From: Marsupella aquatica
Taxonomy: Eukaryota > Marchantiophyta
Direction of reading: 5' to 3'
DNA length: 64,000 nucleotides
Assembly (NCBI GenBank): GCA_973895155.1
Contig: OZ316892.1
Coordinates: forward strand, 2,480,001 to 2,544,000
The notes beneath the pieces were generated by a model that was given only the letters and a program-made list of their open reading frames with translations, ran no database searches and was not told where the DNA came from. Shown piece by piece: positions 34,268 to 46,115 of the stretch. The stretch's first letter is position 1; each line of letters begins with the position of its first letter. Made by a program: the position numbers and the translations under genes.

Positions 34268-35712
34268 GAGGTGCAAGGTTAGCACTTACCCATCATGTTT
34301 GTTTCTTGATTTCACCCCATTTTGCTTGTGTCCACTCTCATCTTAGCCATTGTCTCGTGCAATCTCTATGGGAAAAGACCCCGTTACTTGTAGGGCTTTT
34401 TAGAAGCTCCTAAATCTGAATCAACTCGAGGAATCGGCTTTGAAGGTCATTTCTTCATTCAACCAAAGCCTCAAGAGCCCACCGGTATGGATTCTGCTCT
34501 TGGAATTACGAAACATTACAAACTGGGTCTCGTGCTTCAGTTCAACATTTTTCTCTGCATTGCAATTCAGTCGAAGGAAGCTTTGCAAAGACCAAGCTCA
34601 ACATTTGCAGCTGCCGACCATAAACATAGGAAATTGACCTCTTGTGTGTCCGAGTGCAGGTAAAACCAGTCCTGTGTGGTCTTTTCGTAAATTTGCATCC
34701 TGTCTGAACAACGAATTTTGGAGAGGAGCAGCTTGGAATGTTGTGCGGATGGATTATCTTTTTATATTAGTCATGCGCTGTCAATCCTTCGATGATTAAT
34801 TAAAAACCTTTGACAAGGATTCCTCGCTAGAAGGTCAAAGAACTGCAGCTCGTAAAAGAAGAATCAAAGAAACAGGGGAGAGCTTAATCTGACGACAAAT
34901 ATGAGCCATTGATGTTGTCCAAATCGGAACTATGCACATGGATTGCTATCAACGCTAAATTGCAGACAAGAAGAGTAAAACTAATCAAGACCTACCTAAA
35001 GCAAGGTATTCAGTAGTGCCAAGGAAATTGTAAGCTGCTCGGGAACTGTAGAAACTAAGGTGCCAGCAAAATAGTCAAGATCTGTCATCGATGCATTGTC
35101 GACAATTGGGAAAATGCTGGGTTTTGGTGTCTAGATTTGAGGTATCGAGCCAAAACCAAGTACCAGGTAGAGATATAGCAATCATTCATTCCTGATACCA
35201 GCACAACATCACGTATCGATTTGGGGGAGAGGGGGCCTCCTGGGGATCAGCATCATGAGATCTCAGAGAGATTCAGAATTTGTACTGTAGTTTGAGGATT
35301 TTGCTGGAGATAGGGCCTGAAATTATCTCGCGAGCTTCAGGATATTTCAGTTAGGGAAGAGGCATCCTAATAAAGTGAAGGCACAGCCCTTTGATTACTT
35401 GTTCTTCTCCAGGTCGGAATGGTCTTCTGTTTATCAGGTGGAGGATCCATGCGGGCTATGAAGGCCCTAATATGTCGAACAAGTAATGAAGCTTATTCTT
35501 CCTTCAAGCAGTTTGATTTCTTTGTTAATTGATTCCTTGCAAGTCAATATCAGACAGCAGCTGTTGAGAATTCTTAATCTACATTTGGAGACTGACACTT
35601 GGTGATGGCTAAGAGCGCAACTGAATATTTCTCAGAAAACCTGGCGAAATCTAGCACTTTCTTCAGCACATACGAGCGTTGCAGATCAACCTTGTAATGC
35701 TCTTTTCTGCAG
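34268..35712. other. Possible 5' part of the exonuclease locus
   Basis: An ATG frame at 34487-34660 ends at a fair donor (CAG|GTAAAA) and could be a first exon. A segment at 35350-35411 reads AQPFDYLFF, reminiscent of the start of the ERI exonuclease domain. A segment near 35515 reads FDFFV and then a stop. None of these could be joined in frame to the exons at 35.7 kb, and the D-x-E catalytic motif expected here was not found. Confidence 0.25.
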
Positions 35713-36250
35713 AGTCTCGACTCATTGTTCTTAGTACACCGGGTTTGGCATGATACAGCAATTCCTCTTACAGATGTACTTCCAGCTTTTCATACCTGGG
35801 TGAACGCTCATGGTCTTTTGGACCCCAAATGCAATGCTGAGAAGCTGAAACCGGCTCAATCTATTCCCTGTTGCTATGTTTTAAGTTCTCTTATAATATT
35901 GTCCTCACTTGTATATGTGTATCATTCCCTCTGTTATGTCAGTGGTAAACAGGGACATCAAGACAAAGATTCCAGAGCAGTGCACAACCTCTGAGATAGA
36001 CCTACCTGCCAATTTCAATGAAAGGATCAGTAGTTTTTCTCCGTAATTCCATTCATTGCAATAGCATAGAGCAGGACATCGCAAGCGGGAGAGGCCCAGG
36101 CGATCGATCAACTGTTTTGTTGAAAGTTTTTCATAAATCCTAGTGTGCGTCGAAACTAGTCCAACATTCTTCTCTCCGAACCTGTAGGGTTCAACTTCAA
36201 AGACACGCGTCAGATTCTATCGCCAGACATTCTCGATAGTGGAGCAATTT
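35713..36250 (+). pseudogene. ERI-type 3'-5' exonuclease, partial/decayed (At3g15140-like)
   Basis: Segment 35713-about 35868 begins after an acceptor ctgcag and contains VHRVWHDTAIPLTDVLPAFH and TWVNAHGL. These match the VDRVWHDTAIPF block of plant ERI-1-like exonucleases. Segment 35943-36029 contains DIKTKIPEQC and IDLPANF with acceptor and donor in place. A possible third segment from 36187 has NFKDTRQIL. ERI proteins are DEDDh RNases that trim small RNAs or rRNA 3' ends. Neither the first catalytic motif (D-L-E) nor the final HxGIDD block was found nearby, and the usual GNWD before DIKT reads NRD. I infer a remnant or an incompletely seen divergent gene. Confidence 0.5.
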
Positions 36251-39200
36251 CAATTGCAAAGAATGAGGCAGGGTACGTTCGTTCAATTGAGTCAGCATAG
36301 TCAAGACCCCTTTAGTGTAGGGAGGCTGTGCATGCATTCGTCAGTACAGAAAACTGGACACCGTTTTTTTGGATTTGTTGGCAGACGTCGCTCTGTGGAA
36401 GCTGCCTGGCAGAAGTAGGCCGTGGGCAAATCGTAGGTGAAGTTGCAACACCCCCACAAGTGGGCGGTAGACTATAATCAACGTGACCTTAACTCAACCC
36501 TCAAGGTGAGTTTAGCATCAAGGATTTTGAGCATTGTCTAGCAGCATTACAGTATAGCAATGATTGTGATTTAACAACACTGTCAAGACGTTTGCCGAGT
36601 TCCATAGGCGGCTGCACCTAGTGAGGGGTTCGCCGATTTAGTAAAGCAACAGAATTACAAAATGACCTCGCCTGTTCGAATTTTCAATATTTAAACCACA
36701 CAAATTCATAGACGGAACGGTCTCAGATTCCGCTAACATCTAGGCTCTTGGAAAAGACCTGCATCCACAATCACATAGTACGATTGCAGTACAAGGTGTA
36801 CATGGCAGTACTGATCTTGTGTCTGCAATCAACAACCCCAATCACCATTATTCTTGTAGATGTGACAATGTCTACAACGCAGACGGACGACACGGGTGCC
36901 CGAGTCCTAGAGTCCAGCAGGGCCAACTGTCTTTGCCGTGCATGTAACCCTGGCCAGGTATGGTCGGCAGTCGAAGGAGAGAGCAATGGCCGTGCTGGAA
37001 TTGACGTTTCATACTTTCATACGAAGAAAAGGTACTGTAGATGCTTATCCTCAATGACCCTGGCCGGATGTCATCGATCCAAGGAGGCAACTGACCCGGC
37101 GGGGAGGCTCTGCACCTTGTCGAGATCCGGTCAGCACTCGTAGTTTCTTGCTGAGTGGCCAGCAGAAATCAGGTAGCATGCTCCACCAGATATTTGGGGT
37201 TGCCATAGTCAGACGAGAATCCCTACAGTCTATTACACGAGTACCAATATACCATAGGACCAATTGCCCATAAAAGCCAAACAAAGTAACATGGAGGATA
37301 ACAGACGAGGTCCAGAGAAGACAAACACCAAACTCAAAACTTCAAAAGTCCCGAAAGGACCTATAAAAAGAAGGAATGGAATGGTACATATGTACAATAG
37401 TGTGTTGTCAATCTTCTGTTGGATGGGCCTGCTTTCGGTTTTCAAGGCCAAAAAAATAGTGTGTTGTAGATGTGTCCTAAGTCTGCATGTGGGGAACACG
37501 GTGGGACATGGATGTGGTGGGACATGGATGGACTCGAAGGGGCAAGTCTCTGTTGAGGGACCTTTTCTATTTCAAGTTTTTCGAATTTCTGACCATGCTT
37601 CCTGTTTCCCAAGCTCCACCTAGTTAATTTGAACGGAGGTGAGTAGAGAAACGTAAGGAGAATCAGTCGTCTTTTGCCTTGAAACAATGTCGTCAAATTG
37701 AATTGTATACCTACAGTAGATATGAATTATTTCAAGGATAAAGAATCAATTTCGTCAATTCCATTCGAAAAACAGCATACTGTAGTTTAACAGCGAGGCA
37801 TCCCAATTGACACTCAATCTCGTGGACACTTCGCGCGACCACTTTGAAATGATCGATGTCCGTGGATCCTGAAAAGTGTTCAACACATTCAATCTGGTGT
37901 AAGATTAATCTTGATTGCTCCCTCATCCCGGTCCCTCATGATCATGTACAGTCATGATGAGTCTGACTTTCTCCCCTTCCGACCTCAGCTAGGCAGCCAC
38001 TAAATTATATTCTGTGAGTACCTTTCTTTCTACCAGACTTTCACTCCGGGGCAAAAGAGTTCGGACTTGTAACCCTCGCCATTGAAGGCTACTGTGATGA
38101 ACGCGTGATGAACGGAAGAGCACTGTGTTGTAAAGGCTGACTTGCCTGCACATGCTGTCTGCCATGCTGAAGCCAGACACTGACGGGCTATTATCATTCT
38201 CTGCTCAATTCTATAAAAAATCTCGCCTTTGAACCGGCAAAACTTGACGCGTGCACATAGGTGCTCCAGAATGTGCCGCATCGGCCGGCAAATACTACTG
38301 TAGTGCTCTTTCTGGACATTAAAAAGATGTCAGGGTAGCTACTTTAATTTGCCAAAGCAGAGCCTAATTCGTGCGATGGGATATTGTGGAAGGCTCCTGT
38401 AACCTCGCAATTGCAATCATTCTACAGAAACGATCCACGAATTACATTCAAGGACGGACAAGTGGATAACTGAGATCAACCAATCGAGCTCTCCCGTCAT
38501 TGACTGTATCATGAAAACGTATTGATCAATTTTGTAACGAGAACCGGTTGAATCGTGGATGAAACGGAACACATTAAACCAATCCCAATCCAATTTCCGC
38601 TGTTAAACATATCATGGATTGAATCGTCCGAGTGTGATTGCCACGAAACAAATCTAAGTCATATGTACAGTACACAGTATCACATCGAGAGTCTTTCTGC
38701 ATTACGAACGACTGCGGAGTGGGAATGGGTGGAGAGCTCACCAAACCTGACTGCTTTTCTGCTGTCAGTGAGAAAAGTTGACGGAAGCCATCAGTCTCGA
38801 TCAGGACTAGTGAAAGTACAGTAGGTACCTAAGGCGCTCGAGGTCCTCATTAGCTAGGTCAGAATGAGCAGATCGTGCCGCTGCCTGGTACGTCTCATAT
38901 AATTTAGTTTGTGTGGTCAGTCAAAGATTGAATTCAGACACTAGCTCTCTTCTAGTCTCCTTGCACCTGCAATCATGTCGGAGATGAGTAATGTAGATGG
39001 ATACCTCAAAACAAATCATCCAGGTCTATACATTCCGTTAACGTCGACTTTATGAAGACATTCGGGGCGGCTGCAGGCCCCGACATACAGAAGGGCCACG
39101 ACAAACATTTTCAATCCTATTCCACAATTATATGGAGATCAAGTTCATGATCGATACCGCCTACCGACACAAACCAACTAACATCTTATCTACCGAAATA

Positions 39201-39399
39201 TCTTTCTGCCAGGGGATTTGCTACTAGCCGGTGCAGGTATCTTGTCCACCGGTGAACCTTAGGAATGGGATCTGCTAATGCCTGCGCACTGGCTGATAGC
39301 TTCTAGAATTTATGTGCAGAAGTTTCAACATAATTCACGGTAGTGATGTTCACTGATCTTTGCTGCGCAGACAAGGATTCTTCGTCATTTGGATTTTCT
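36251..39399. other. Unassigned stretch with unproven frames
   Basis: Base composition resembles the gene-bearing parts more than the repeat blocks, but no family was recognised. Frames with ATG and normal composition are: + 36871-36957 ending at a donor CAG|GTATGG; - 38030-38281 (83 aa, contains KFCRFKGEIF and HHAFITVAFNGEGY); + 38555-38824 (89 aa). Any of these could be exons of undetected genes. Confidence 0.25.
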
Positions 39400-39409
39400 G
39401 TCTAAATAG

Positions 39410-39925
39410 GCAAAATATGTGCTGCCAATGCTTTCCAAACGGTGATATCTCCCGCTTTAAGTAAATCCCTTCCTCAGTTCAGAACTTGTCCACTAATTAA
39501 TAGAAAACGCTTTCAGACCTCGACACAAAATCGAGCAAAGCAGATTTCTGTGTACCGTAGCCTGCCGAAGACAGAATTTGATTGTCCTGTGTTGTCCGAG
39601 AAGCTTAGGTATGGAGTGCCAACCCCTGCCGACCGTAGCTTTTGGATGTCATGACCAAATTCTATCTGACGGTACTACTGTTCACTAGTTTTCGGGCACT
39701 AAACTCTAATTCGTCTAATGCAGGCAAAATTGGGGCACGAGTCTCCAAACCCCTTGATTAACGCCTTCCGCCTCAGTTCAGAAGTAGTCCGATAATAAAT
39801 ACTTTTCAGCCCCAGATACAAATCGAGCAAAACAATGTCGGAATTGTGGTTGTCCTCGATTGTCCAAGCTAGCACTGCCTTTAGGTTCCTTATTCCTACC
39901 GACGCTCCAATTTTCTTCGGATTGT
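39410..39925. repeat. Old tandem duplication (~310-bp step)
   Basis: Segments 39410-39660 and 39722-39925 share ordered words: ggcaaaat, cctcagttcagaa, cttttcag/ctttcag, caaaatcgagcaaa/caaatcgagcaaaa, attgtcc and cctgccgacc/cctaccgacg. Divergence is high, so the duplication is ancient. Confidence 0.55.
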
Positions 39926-40628
39926 GTAGAATTTTAATTTACGACAACTTGCATGTGTCGTCCACACTTTTCTTCCTTCGTCTGGTACGATTCACTCTTT
40001 GACAATAGTGTGCAAGTGCATAATAGGTCATCGTTGTGTATCAAGAATTCTGTGTAGTACGTTACTGTATTTCCGAATATAAGCATCCTTGTTCCCATTT
40101 CCACGGAAGTAATTAACCGGCGTGGAAAGGTCTACTCTCGTTTCATCACCCGGAGAATGATTTCTCAACTACGTGCTCCAGATCCCCTGTCTTGAAATCA
40201 ATCATCATCGCAGACCATCTCATACCGGCGTTCACTAACACACCAAGAGATTCTGTTTTTCACTCAATTAATTCTGACAAGAGTTTTTCTTTAAATAGGA
40301 TTGATTGGATGTCGATTTCAAAGCAACAGGACTGAGTCAGACTGAGCCAGCCGTAAGCTTCGAAGGAACGTTGTACAGAAACGCCTCAGCGAGATTTTGA
40401 CTTGCAACATCGAGTGCTTGCAGGCACGGAAGTCACTCGGCGGTCGGACGAGGAAATCACGTGCACGAGTCATGAGGTCACCGAGAGGGGTGAGGGCAAG
40501 AAGCATTGTCATTTCTATTGCGTGTCATCGGTGTGCCGGTTATGGAGATTGAACTCGTCCTTCACTTCACATTTTACGTGATTTGTGAACAACTGTATCG
40601 TGACTAAAGCCCCAAATTTCGTTCAGGG

Positions 40629-40734
40629 TGCTCGGTCTGAAGCACAATCGACTTTCCATCATCGACAGTCGTGATGTACGCTTGGGCTTTCAGTCCAAAG
40701 AATCGTGATGTACGATTGTGCTTCAGACCGAGCA
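40629..40734. repeat. Perfect 22-bp inverted repeat, 62-nt loop
   Basis: The left arm 40629-40650 (tgctcggtctgaagcacaat + cg) is exactly the reverse complement of 40713-40734. The loop holds the direct repeat cgtgatgtacg (in cagtcgtgatgtacgct and gaatcgtgatgtacgat). Transcription from either strand would give a stable hairpin of the size range of plant miRNA precursors. No star/mature asymmetry can be judged. Confidence 0.85.
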
Positions 40735-41700
40735 AGTGGGTTGTCCGTTGCCCAAATCGGATTCCACTCTGGTACGAGAACAGTTCTGAGATAACTCAAA
40801 GACAGAAGGGATTCATTTGGCGCAATCCACATCATTCAAAACATCCTGTATAAAGTACCATTAGAACGGTTTTGGGAGACAAGATGGAGACTGGATCCAG
40901 TCAATCCATCACCGAGAGAGGTTGTCCATGCAATGCGGTAACAGTCACGGCGCCGCAAAGATTCCGTTTCGTCCAAAGCAAACCACGAGTGACTGCAGCA
41001 TGTGACCTGTGAGCAGCGTCAGCGCAGGTCCGACGGCACCTCGTCGGGTTGCAGCCTTTCCATCATCGATTCTAAGCTTCGTATAATCGTATGCATGGAA
41101 TGTGAATACAATTATGATAAAGTTTGTACTCCCGAAACCAAAATATCATCGACACAAGAACGCCATGCATTATTGGGCCGTGGTCGACGGGCTAGTGGAA
41201 AAGATCCGTCTGCTAGTGGATGAAGGTCCTGTGACCACGAGCAAGCGGAATTCCGGACCAAACATTTCCGAATGATTTTGCTCTGACGAGAGCTCATGAC
41301 ATCATTCGGCCGATACTCTACCACTGTACCATAAAGCTTCCCTCGCATATACAGCTAACAGCGCCATCTCAGTGACGAAGTCCATCTCTAGAGAACACCC
41401 ACCGTTGACATCCCAAGATAGCGGAGAAGTGGGAACCGGATTGATCGTCAAGGATTGGGTGTTGCATTGTCGCAGGAGGATTGCACGAGAGCTACAGAAC
41501 TGTGGAGTAGGATTCCTGGTAAGTGCATTAATATCAAAATGCAGCTGCCAGTGGAAACAACAAACACTTGGTGAAATAAAACAAATACTTGTGAAATAAC
41601 AGAACTATTCTCCAACCTCACGGTTGCATACAATCTTACTAATAAAGGGCAATGCAAAGCTATTTTCAAGGCAGTGACATCCCTAGACCTCAACTCTCTC
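40735..41700. other. Unassigned stretch with a possible exon
   Basis: A plus-strand frame of about 70 codons ends at 41518 with a strong donor (CTG|GTAAGT). It contains GTGLIVKDWVLHCRRRIAREL, but it has no recognised homology and no upstream exon could be joined. Otherwise nothing is seen. Confidence 0.25.
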
Positions 41701-42120
41701 AATAGGCCTCAACTCTCAATAGTACAAAAGTGGAAATGGACCACATCCCTTCTCAATGGGACAAAAGTGGAAATGGACCACAAAAAGGGATGGGAGCAAA
41801 AGATTGAAATACGACAAAACTGAAAAGTGGAAGTCTACCAAAAAAAAGGGAGGGGAACAAAACTGACATTGACTCTAAATAAGGACAAAATAGAAGTGAG
41901 ATGGGAACAAAACTGACATTGACTCTAAATGAGGACAAAATAGAAGTGGCGGTGAAAAAAAAGAGGGATGGAGGCAACGATGAATACTAACATCTTTGCT
42001 TTGCAATATTGTTTTTGGTATTCATCTCTATTCATTGACTCTAAACAAGGACAAAATAGAAGTGAGGGTGATAAAAACGAGGGATGGACGCAAAGATGAA
42101 TACCTACACCTACAGTATAT
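41700..42120. repeat. Degenerate ~53/125-bp repeats (ggacaaaatagaagtg)
   Basis: The word ggacaaaatagaagtg occurs at about 41883, 41933 and 42050. Related acaaaagtgg.aat/gaa words occur at 41725-41830, together with repeated gggaacaaaactgacattgactctaaa (about 41850 and 41905) and gagggatgg. This is a low-order, purine-rich repeat block. Confidence 0.7.
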
Positions 42121-42205
42121 CTTTGCTTTGCAATTTGTTTTTGGTCTTATCTCCATTTATGTTCAAAGAACCGTAGTCAGGCTAGTTTACGAGAAAGTGA
42201 ATGGT

Positions 42206-42345
42206 ACACTTTGCCAGAGCTGCAACATCTTGAATGGGGAACACTTTGCCAGAGCTGCAACATCTTGAGTGGGGAACACTTTGCCAGAGCTGGAACATCT
42301 TGAATGGGGAACACTTTGCCAGAGCTGGAACATCTTGAATGGGGA
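42206..42345. repeat. Four exact-period 35-bp tandem units
   Basis: Units start acactttgccagagctg at 42206, 42241, 42276 and 42311, each 35 bp long with one or two substitutions (gctgcaaca/gctggaaca, gaatgg/gagtgg). Because 35 is not a multiple of three, the unit does not encode a peptide repeat. There are no spacers, so it is not a CRISPR array. Confidence 0.95.
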
Positions 42346-43499
42346 ATGGAGGGGCTCCCTCAATCTGCAATGTGATCACTGTTATTCTGTTGTGGACAGC
42401 CGGCGGATGCGTTGGGGCCTTGCGGGCGTTGCAGATGATGTCGATGGGAAAGCTCGGAACATAATTATCAGCGGATGCGCCGGTCTGGGGCGTAGAGGGC
42501 CTGTCCAGTAGACGAAGAACAGGACTACAACGCAGTGCTTGTCGACATGCGCGATTCAATTTGTCAGGAGTTTTTGTAGCTCAGTGTTTTCTTTAACGAC
42601 AAAATTTTGTTAGGTTTCATCACTTCTTGCCAAAAACTGCTCTGTAGTTTTTCTGTTTCTCATCAGCCAGGTTTTCACCCAGCCACTAGCCACAATCTAA
42701 TGGTAGTCCTTTAATATAGGGATATCTAATAATGGTCAGAAAAACTCAAGAAATACAAACATAGATTATTCATAACATGTTCTTTCACACATGGTATCTG
42801 GCAAAAGTTCACGGGCAATGCACAGGTAGAAATGACAGTGGGGAGCAAGGGGCTTAGGCTAACCCAGCCAAGTTGATGGAAGACAGATGAGGGGCTCCTA
42901 TGGGCCCGAATACAGGTTACTTAAACTTGCATACTATTTGGGGGCAATATAATAATAATAAATAGTTTGGGGGTCAGGTCTGCAATAACCCTCAATTTTG
43001 GGGGGTAACTACTGTTTGAAAACCTTCAGTAAATGACTTTTTAGTTAAATAGGAGTAAAATGATTTCTGTAAGTGTACATTATTTAATGTTTTACTCAAA
43101 ATAAGAAATACACACAAAGGCCCAAAAAATAAATGCATGATGAGTGAATTTAAGAAGGAAAAAAAGAATATGCTTCAGGCCAACAGCCAATTGGGAGTTC
43201 CTTCCAGTATAACACCCAGATGTTCGTTCTAGAAAAAGAGAGTAGCTTCGAAGGGAGCAATTTGGATACAATCATGTGCAATATTGTATGCGGGTTGAGC
43301 AATCAATTTTGGATGAGTGTTTCTGGACAAATTCATCAACTGTTTACCTTTGGTCCCACACTCAATGCTGTTTGTTATTGCTTGCTGCCTGTAATGCAAA
43401 AGTGAAGACATAAGTGATAAGTTGGTATTTTTTAAGGTTGTTTGTTTGTAGCCTGTGTGGCCAATGTCAGCAGCTCTAAGGGAGGAGAGATACTAGGAA

Positions 43500-43910
43500 T
43501 ATTCTTTATCAGTTTTTCCTAGATTGTATCCTGACCATCAGATATCCCTAGATTTATGGATGACCATTAGATTCTGGAAAATGGGGTTCATGATTAGGTG
43601 GGAAAGTGGCCAATGACATATAAAGAATCTAGTCAATTTTGGCCAAAAGTGGCCAATACTTTTTGGGGAGGTGGAATCTGGCAAAAACTAGCACCTAAAA
43701 AATAAGCTGGTTGGTATGTCTTCACATTTCTGAATCCTACTGACAATGCAGAGATCCATATAGTTGCAAAGTTTCCTCAACATTTGTCACCCCAACAAGC
43801 TTAGCCCAGAGGTTTCTAGACTTCATTTTGGCCCTTAAGGTTCTGAGTCAAAGCTTCATAATTTGACCAATCAATGCAAAATCTCTCGTCCCAAAGTGAG
43901 GCTCACTAAA
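43500..43910 (+). mobile_element. Second copy of the 15-16-kb dispersed element
   Basis: 43500-43640 matches the satellite unit (cagatatccctagattta, ccattagattctgg, aatggggt). 43640-43910 matches 16190-16485 (ggccaaaag, cacatttctgaatcctac, caacaagcttagcccag, cccaaagtgaggctc). Here the end module is single copy, which shows the ancestral, unamplified state. Confidence 0.65.
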
Positions 43911-45015
43911 CTCCTTTGCAGATACAGTACTTGCATGGAGAAAAACTGGAGGTCATTGTATTATCACCAAAATGGGTAGACAAACAACAACCTAGAGTGA
44001 TACCCAATGGGTAGGCAAGCAACATAATTCTACAGTCGAGTGATACCCAAGGATTAGACAATAAATGAGTTTCCCGTCCAGTTACATACCAATCATGCAG
44101 AAAGGTAAATTCTCCCTCGAAAACCCTGTCAAAGTTGCCCCAGCCAGGGCCACGCAAATCCCCACGATTGTTGAAATCAATGGTGACAGATAGCCATGAA
44201 ATATAGGAGCTGACTGGGCTAGTCCTTGCCAGGGCAGAAGCAGGGGGGGCCCTATCTCAGAAGAGGTCTAGGGGGCCTGAACCTGGAACGCTTTGCTCTT
44301 CACTCAGCTTTGCACCCTGGGTCTCTATGGACAGCAACACACTTCTTGAGGAGGCTCCTTCAGTCTGGAGCTTTGGTTAGGGGTCTTTTCATGCTCGATC
44401 TTTCACTCAAAAAGAGAATTCAAAGCCCCCATCGACCACAAGGTTTGGTCTGTTGAAAGTCCACATATTGGCAAAATTTGAGTCTATTTGTAATAACTTT
44501 ATATTCATAAATTCAAATATCTTCTAGTTTTTTGGGGTTATGCTAGAGTATTAGGTAAACACTTCCGTCAAAGTGACAAGCACTTTTTTTGGCCAGAATC
44601 TATAACTACAATAAGAAATTTAGTTGTGTCAAAATATGTTGTTTACTAGAAAATGAGGGGCAAGTTGTATTAGATTAATTTAGTTGTGTTAATATAAAAT
44701 ATGAACCCTACGCCCGTGCGTCGCACAGTGCAAGGAGGGCCGGCCCATAGAGAGTCAGGCCAGGGCATTTATTGGGCAGCGAGAAACACATATGTGCTAG
44801 GGGTGCACATTTCCTCCATCAATGGTCCCGGGAAACAGCTAATCGAATCCAATGGCTGTGAATTTTTCCTGCCCATGAGCTTTTTTGTATTGGGATGAAG
44901 GATGGAAAAAGATGGAATTTCTTATTGTAGTTATAGATTTGGGCTTATATTTCTCAAGATTTGGGGTTGTATTTCTCAAAGTCTTCCTTCCCTAGACAGT
45001 TCCATTACAGATGCA
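43911..45015. other. Repeat-rich non-coding stretch
   Basis: The word acaa..acctagagtgatacccaa.gg repeats near 43990 and 44030. G/C-rich segments at 44230-44440 look like transposon debris similar in style to 5.9-6.5 kb. No gene supported. Confidence 0.35.
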
Positions 45016-45022
45016 AAACAAA

Positions 45023-45148
45023 CAAAAATATTTTAGTACTAATCAAATTATAGGCCCCAAATACGCAAGGACCACCAAAATCAAACAAAAATATTTTAGT
45101 ACGAATCAAATTATGGGCCCCAAATACCCAAGGACCACCAAAGTGCAG
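45023..45148. repeat. Two-copy 63-bp tandem repeat
   Basis: Units start caaaaatattttagtac at 45023 and 45086 (step 63). The step is a multiple of three, so the plus strand reads a 21-residue repeat (KQKYFSTNQI...GPKY), but the surrounding frame is short and unrecognised. Confidence 0.9.
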
Positions 45149-45667
45149 TACACGCGGGAGTCCTGTGTCCAGCATGGTTTCCATTACAACTATGCTGAAT
45201 TGTGCCTAGAGAGGTACAAAGGGCTGAACAGGGGACGGTACAGCTATGTGCGACTTTAGTAGTTTAGTTTGCTCTTCGTTCAGCTTTTCACTTTACTCTG
45301 TGGAGTGTGGACTGCACTACTGCAGCAAAGCAATTCCTCGTGATTGTTGTGGAAACATGATCTGCAAGCTCAGCTGGAAAAAGATGGCGACGCGGAAACA
45401 GGTAGGCCCGTTCGTCTTATACGCTGGGAGTCTAACGCCTACAGGGACAGTTCATGACCTTTTTGCCCACCGTTATTTCTTAACCTACATTTGCTTTATG
45501 ACTCAGAGTAGATTACAGGACCTTGTCGTTCGAGACGAACAGTGGGAGCTTCCAATTGGTTGATTTCGTGGCGCTGTTTGGTTGTTTTTTTTGCTTTCTC
45601 GGGGATCACCCTTTTGACGAATTGGCTGGTCTGTTGCTTGTTTTTCACGGAATTGATGATAGAGTTC

Positions 45668-46115
45668 ACTGCTTGCTGGAGCCCCATCGCATTGTCGGGG
45701 CGGTTCCTGTGGAGCTCTGTAAAGTTTTCAATTACTGTAACAGTGCGTCAACTTTTTCCGAGCGTTGATGATTTTAAAGTTTCATTGCGTGCTGGAGCCC
45801 CATCGCGTTTTCCAGGCGGCTGAAGTCGACTCTGTAGAGTTTCATCGCTGCAACAAGTCGTCGACTTTCTCGTAATCTCGTGCGCTCGCTGACTACGTTT
45901 GTTGCGTGCTTGAGCCCCGCATCGTGTTGTTCGGGCGGCTCCTGTCGAGCTCTGTAGAGCTTTTCATTGCTGTAACAATTCGTCGACTGTTTCGCGCGTT
46001 CGTTGATTATTGACCTTTCGTCAGGGCGGCTCGTGTCGAGCTCTGTAGAGCTTTTCATTACTGTAACAATTTCGTCAACTTTCTCGTGCGTGTGATTATT
46101 GACCTTTCCGGTTCA
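45668..46115. repeat. Four-copy ~115-bp repeat with gctctgtagagc words
   Basis: The ctctgtaaag/ctctgtagag words at 45715, 45830, 45950 and 46041 mark four units (steps 115, 120, 91). Each carries ctggagccccatcg-type, gggcggctcctgt-type and ctgtaacaa.tcgtc.act words; the last unit has lost its first part. The gagctctgtagagctttt core contains the near-palindrome gctctgtagagc. Confidence 0.85.

Noticed and set aside
42206-42345. Regular repeats resembling a CRISPR array
   Set aside because: Units are head to tail with no unique spacers, in a plant genome.
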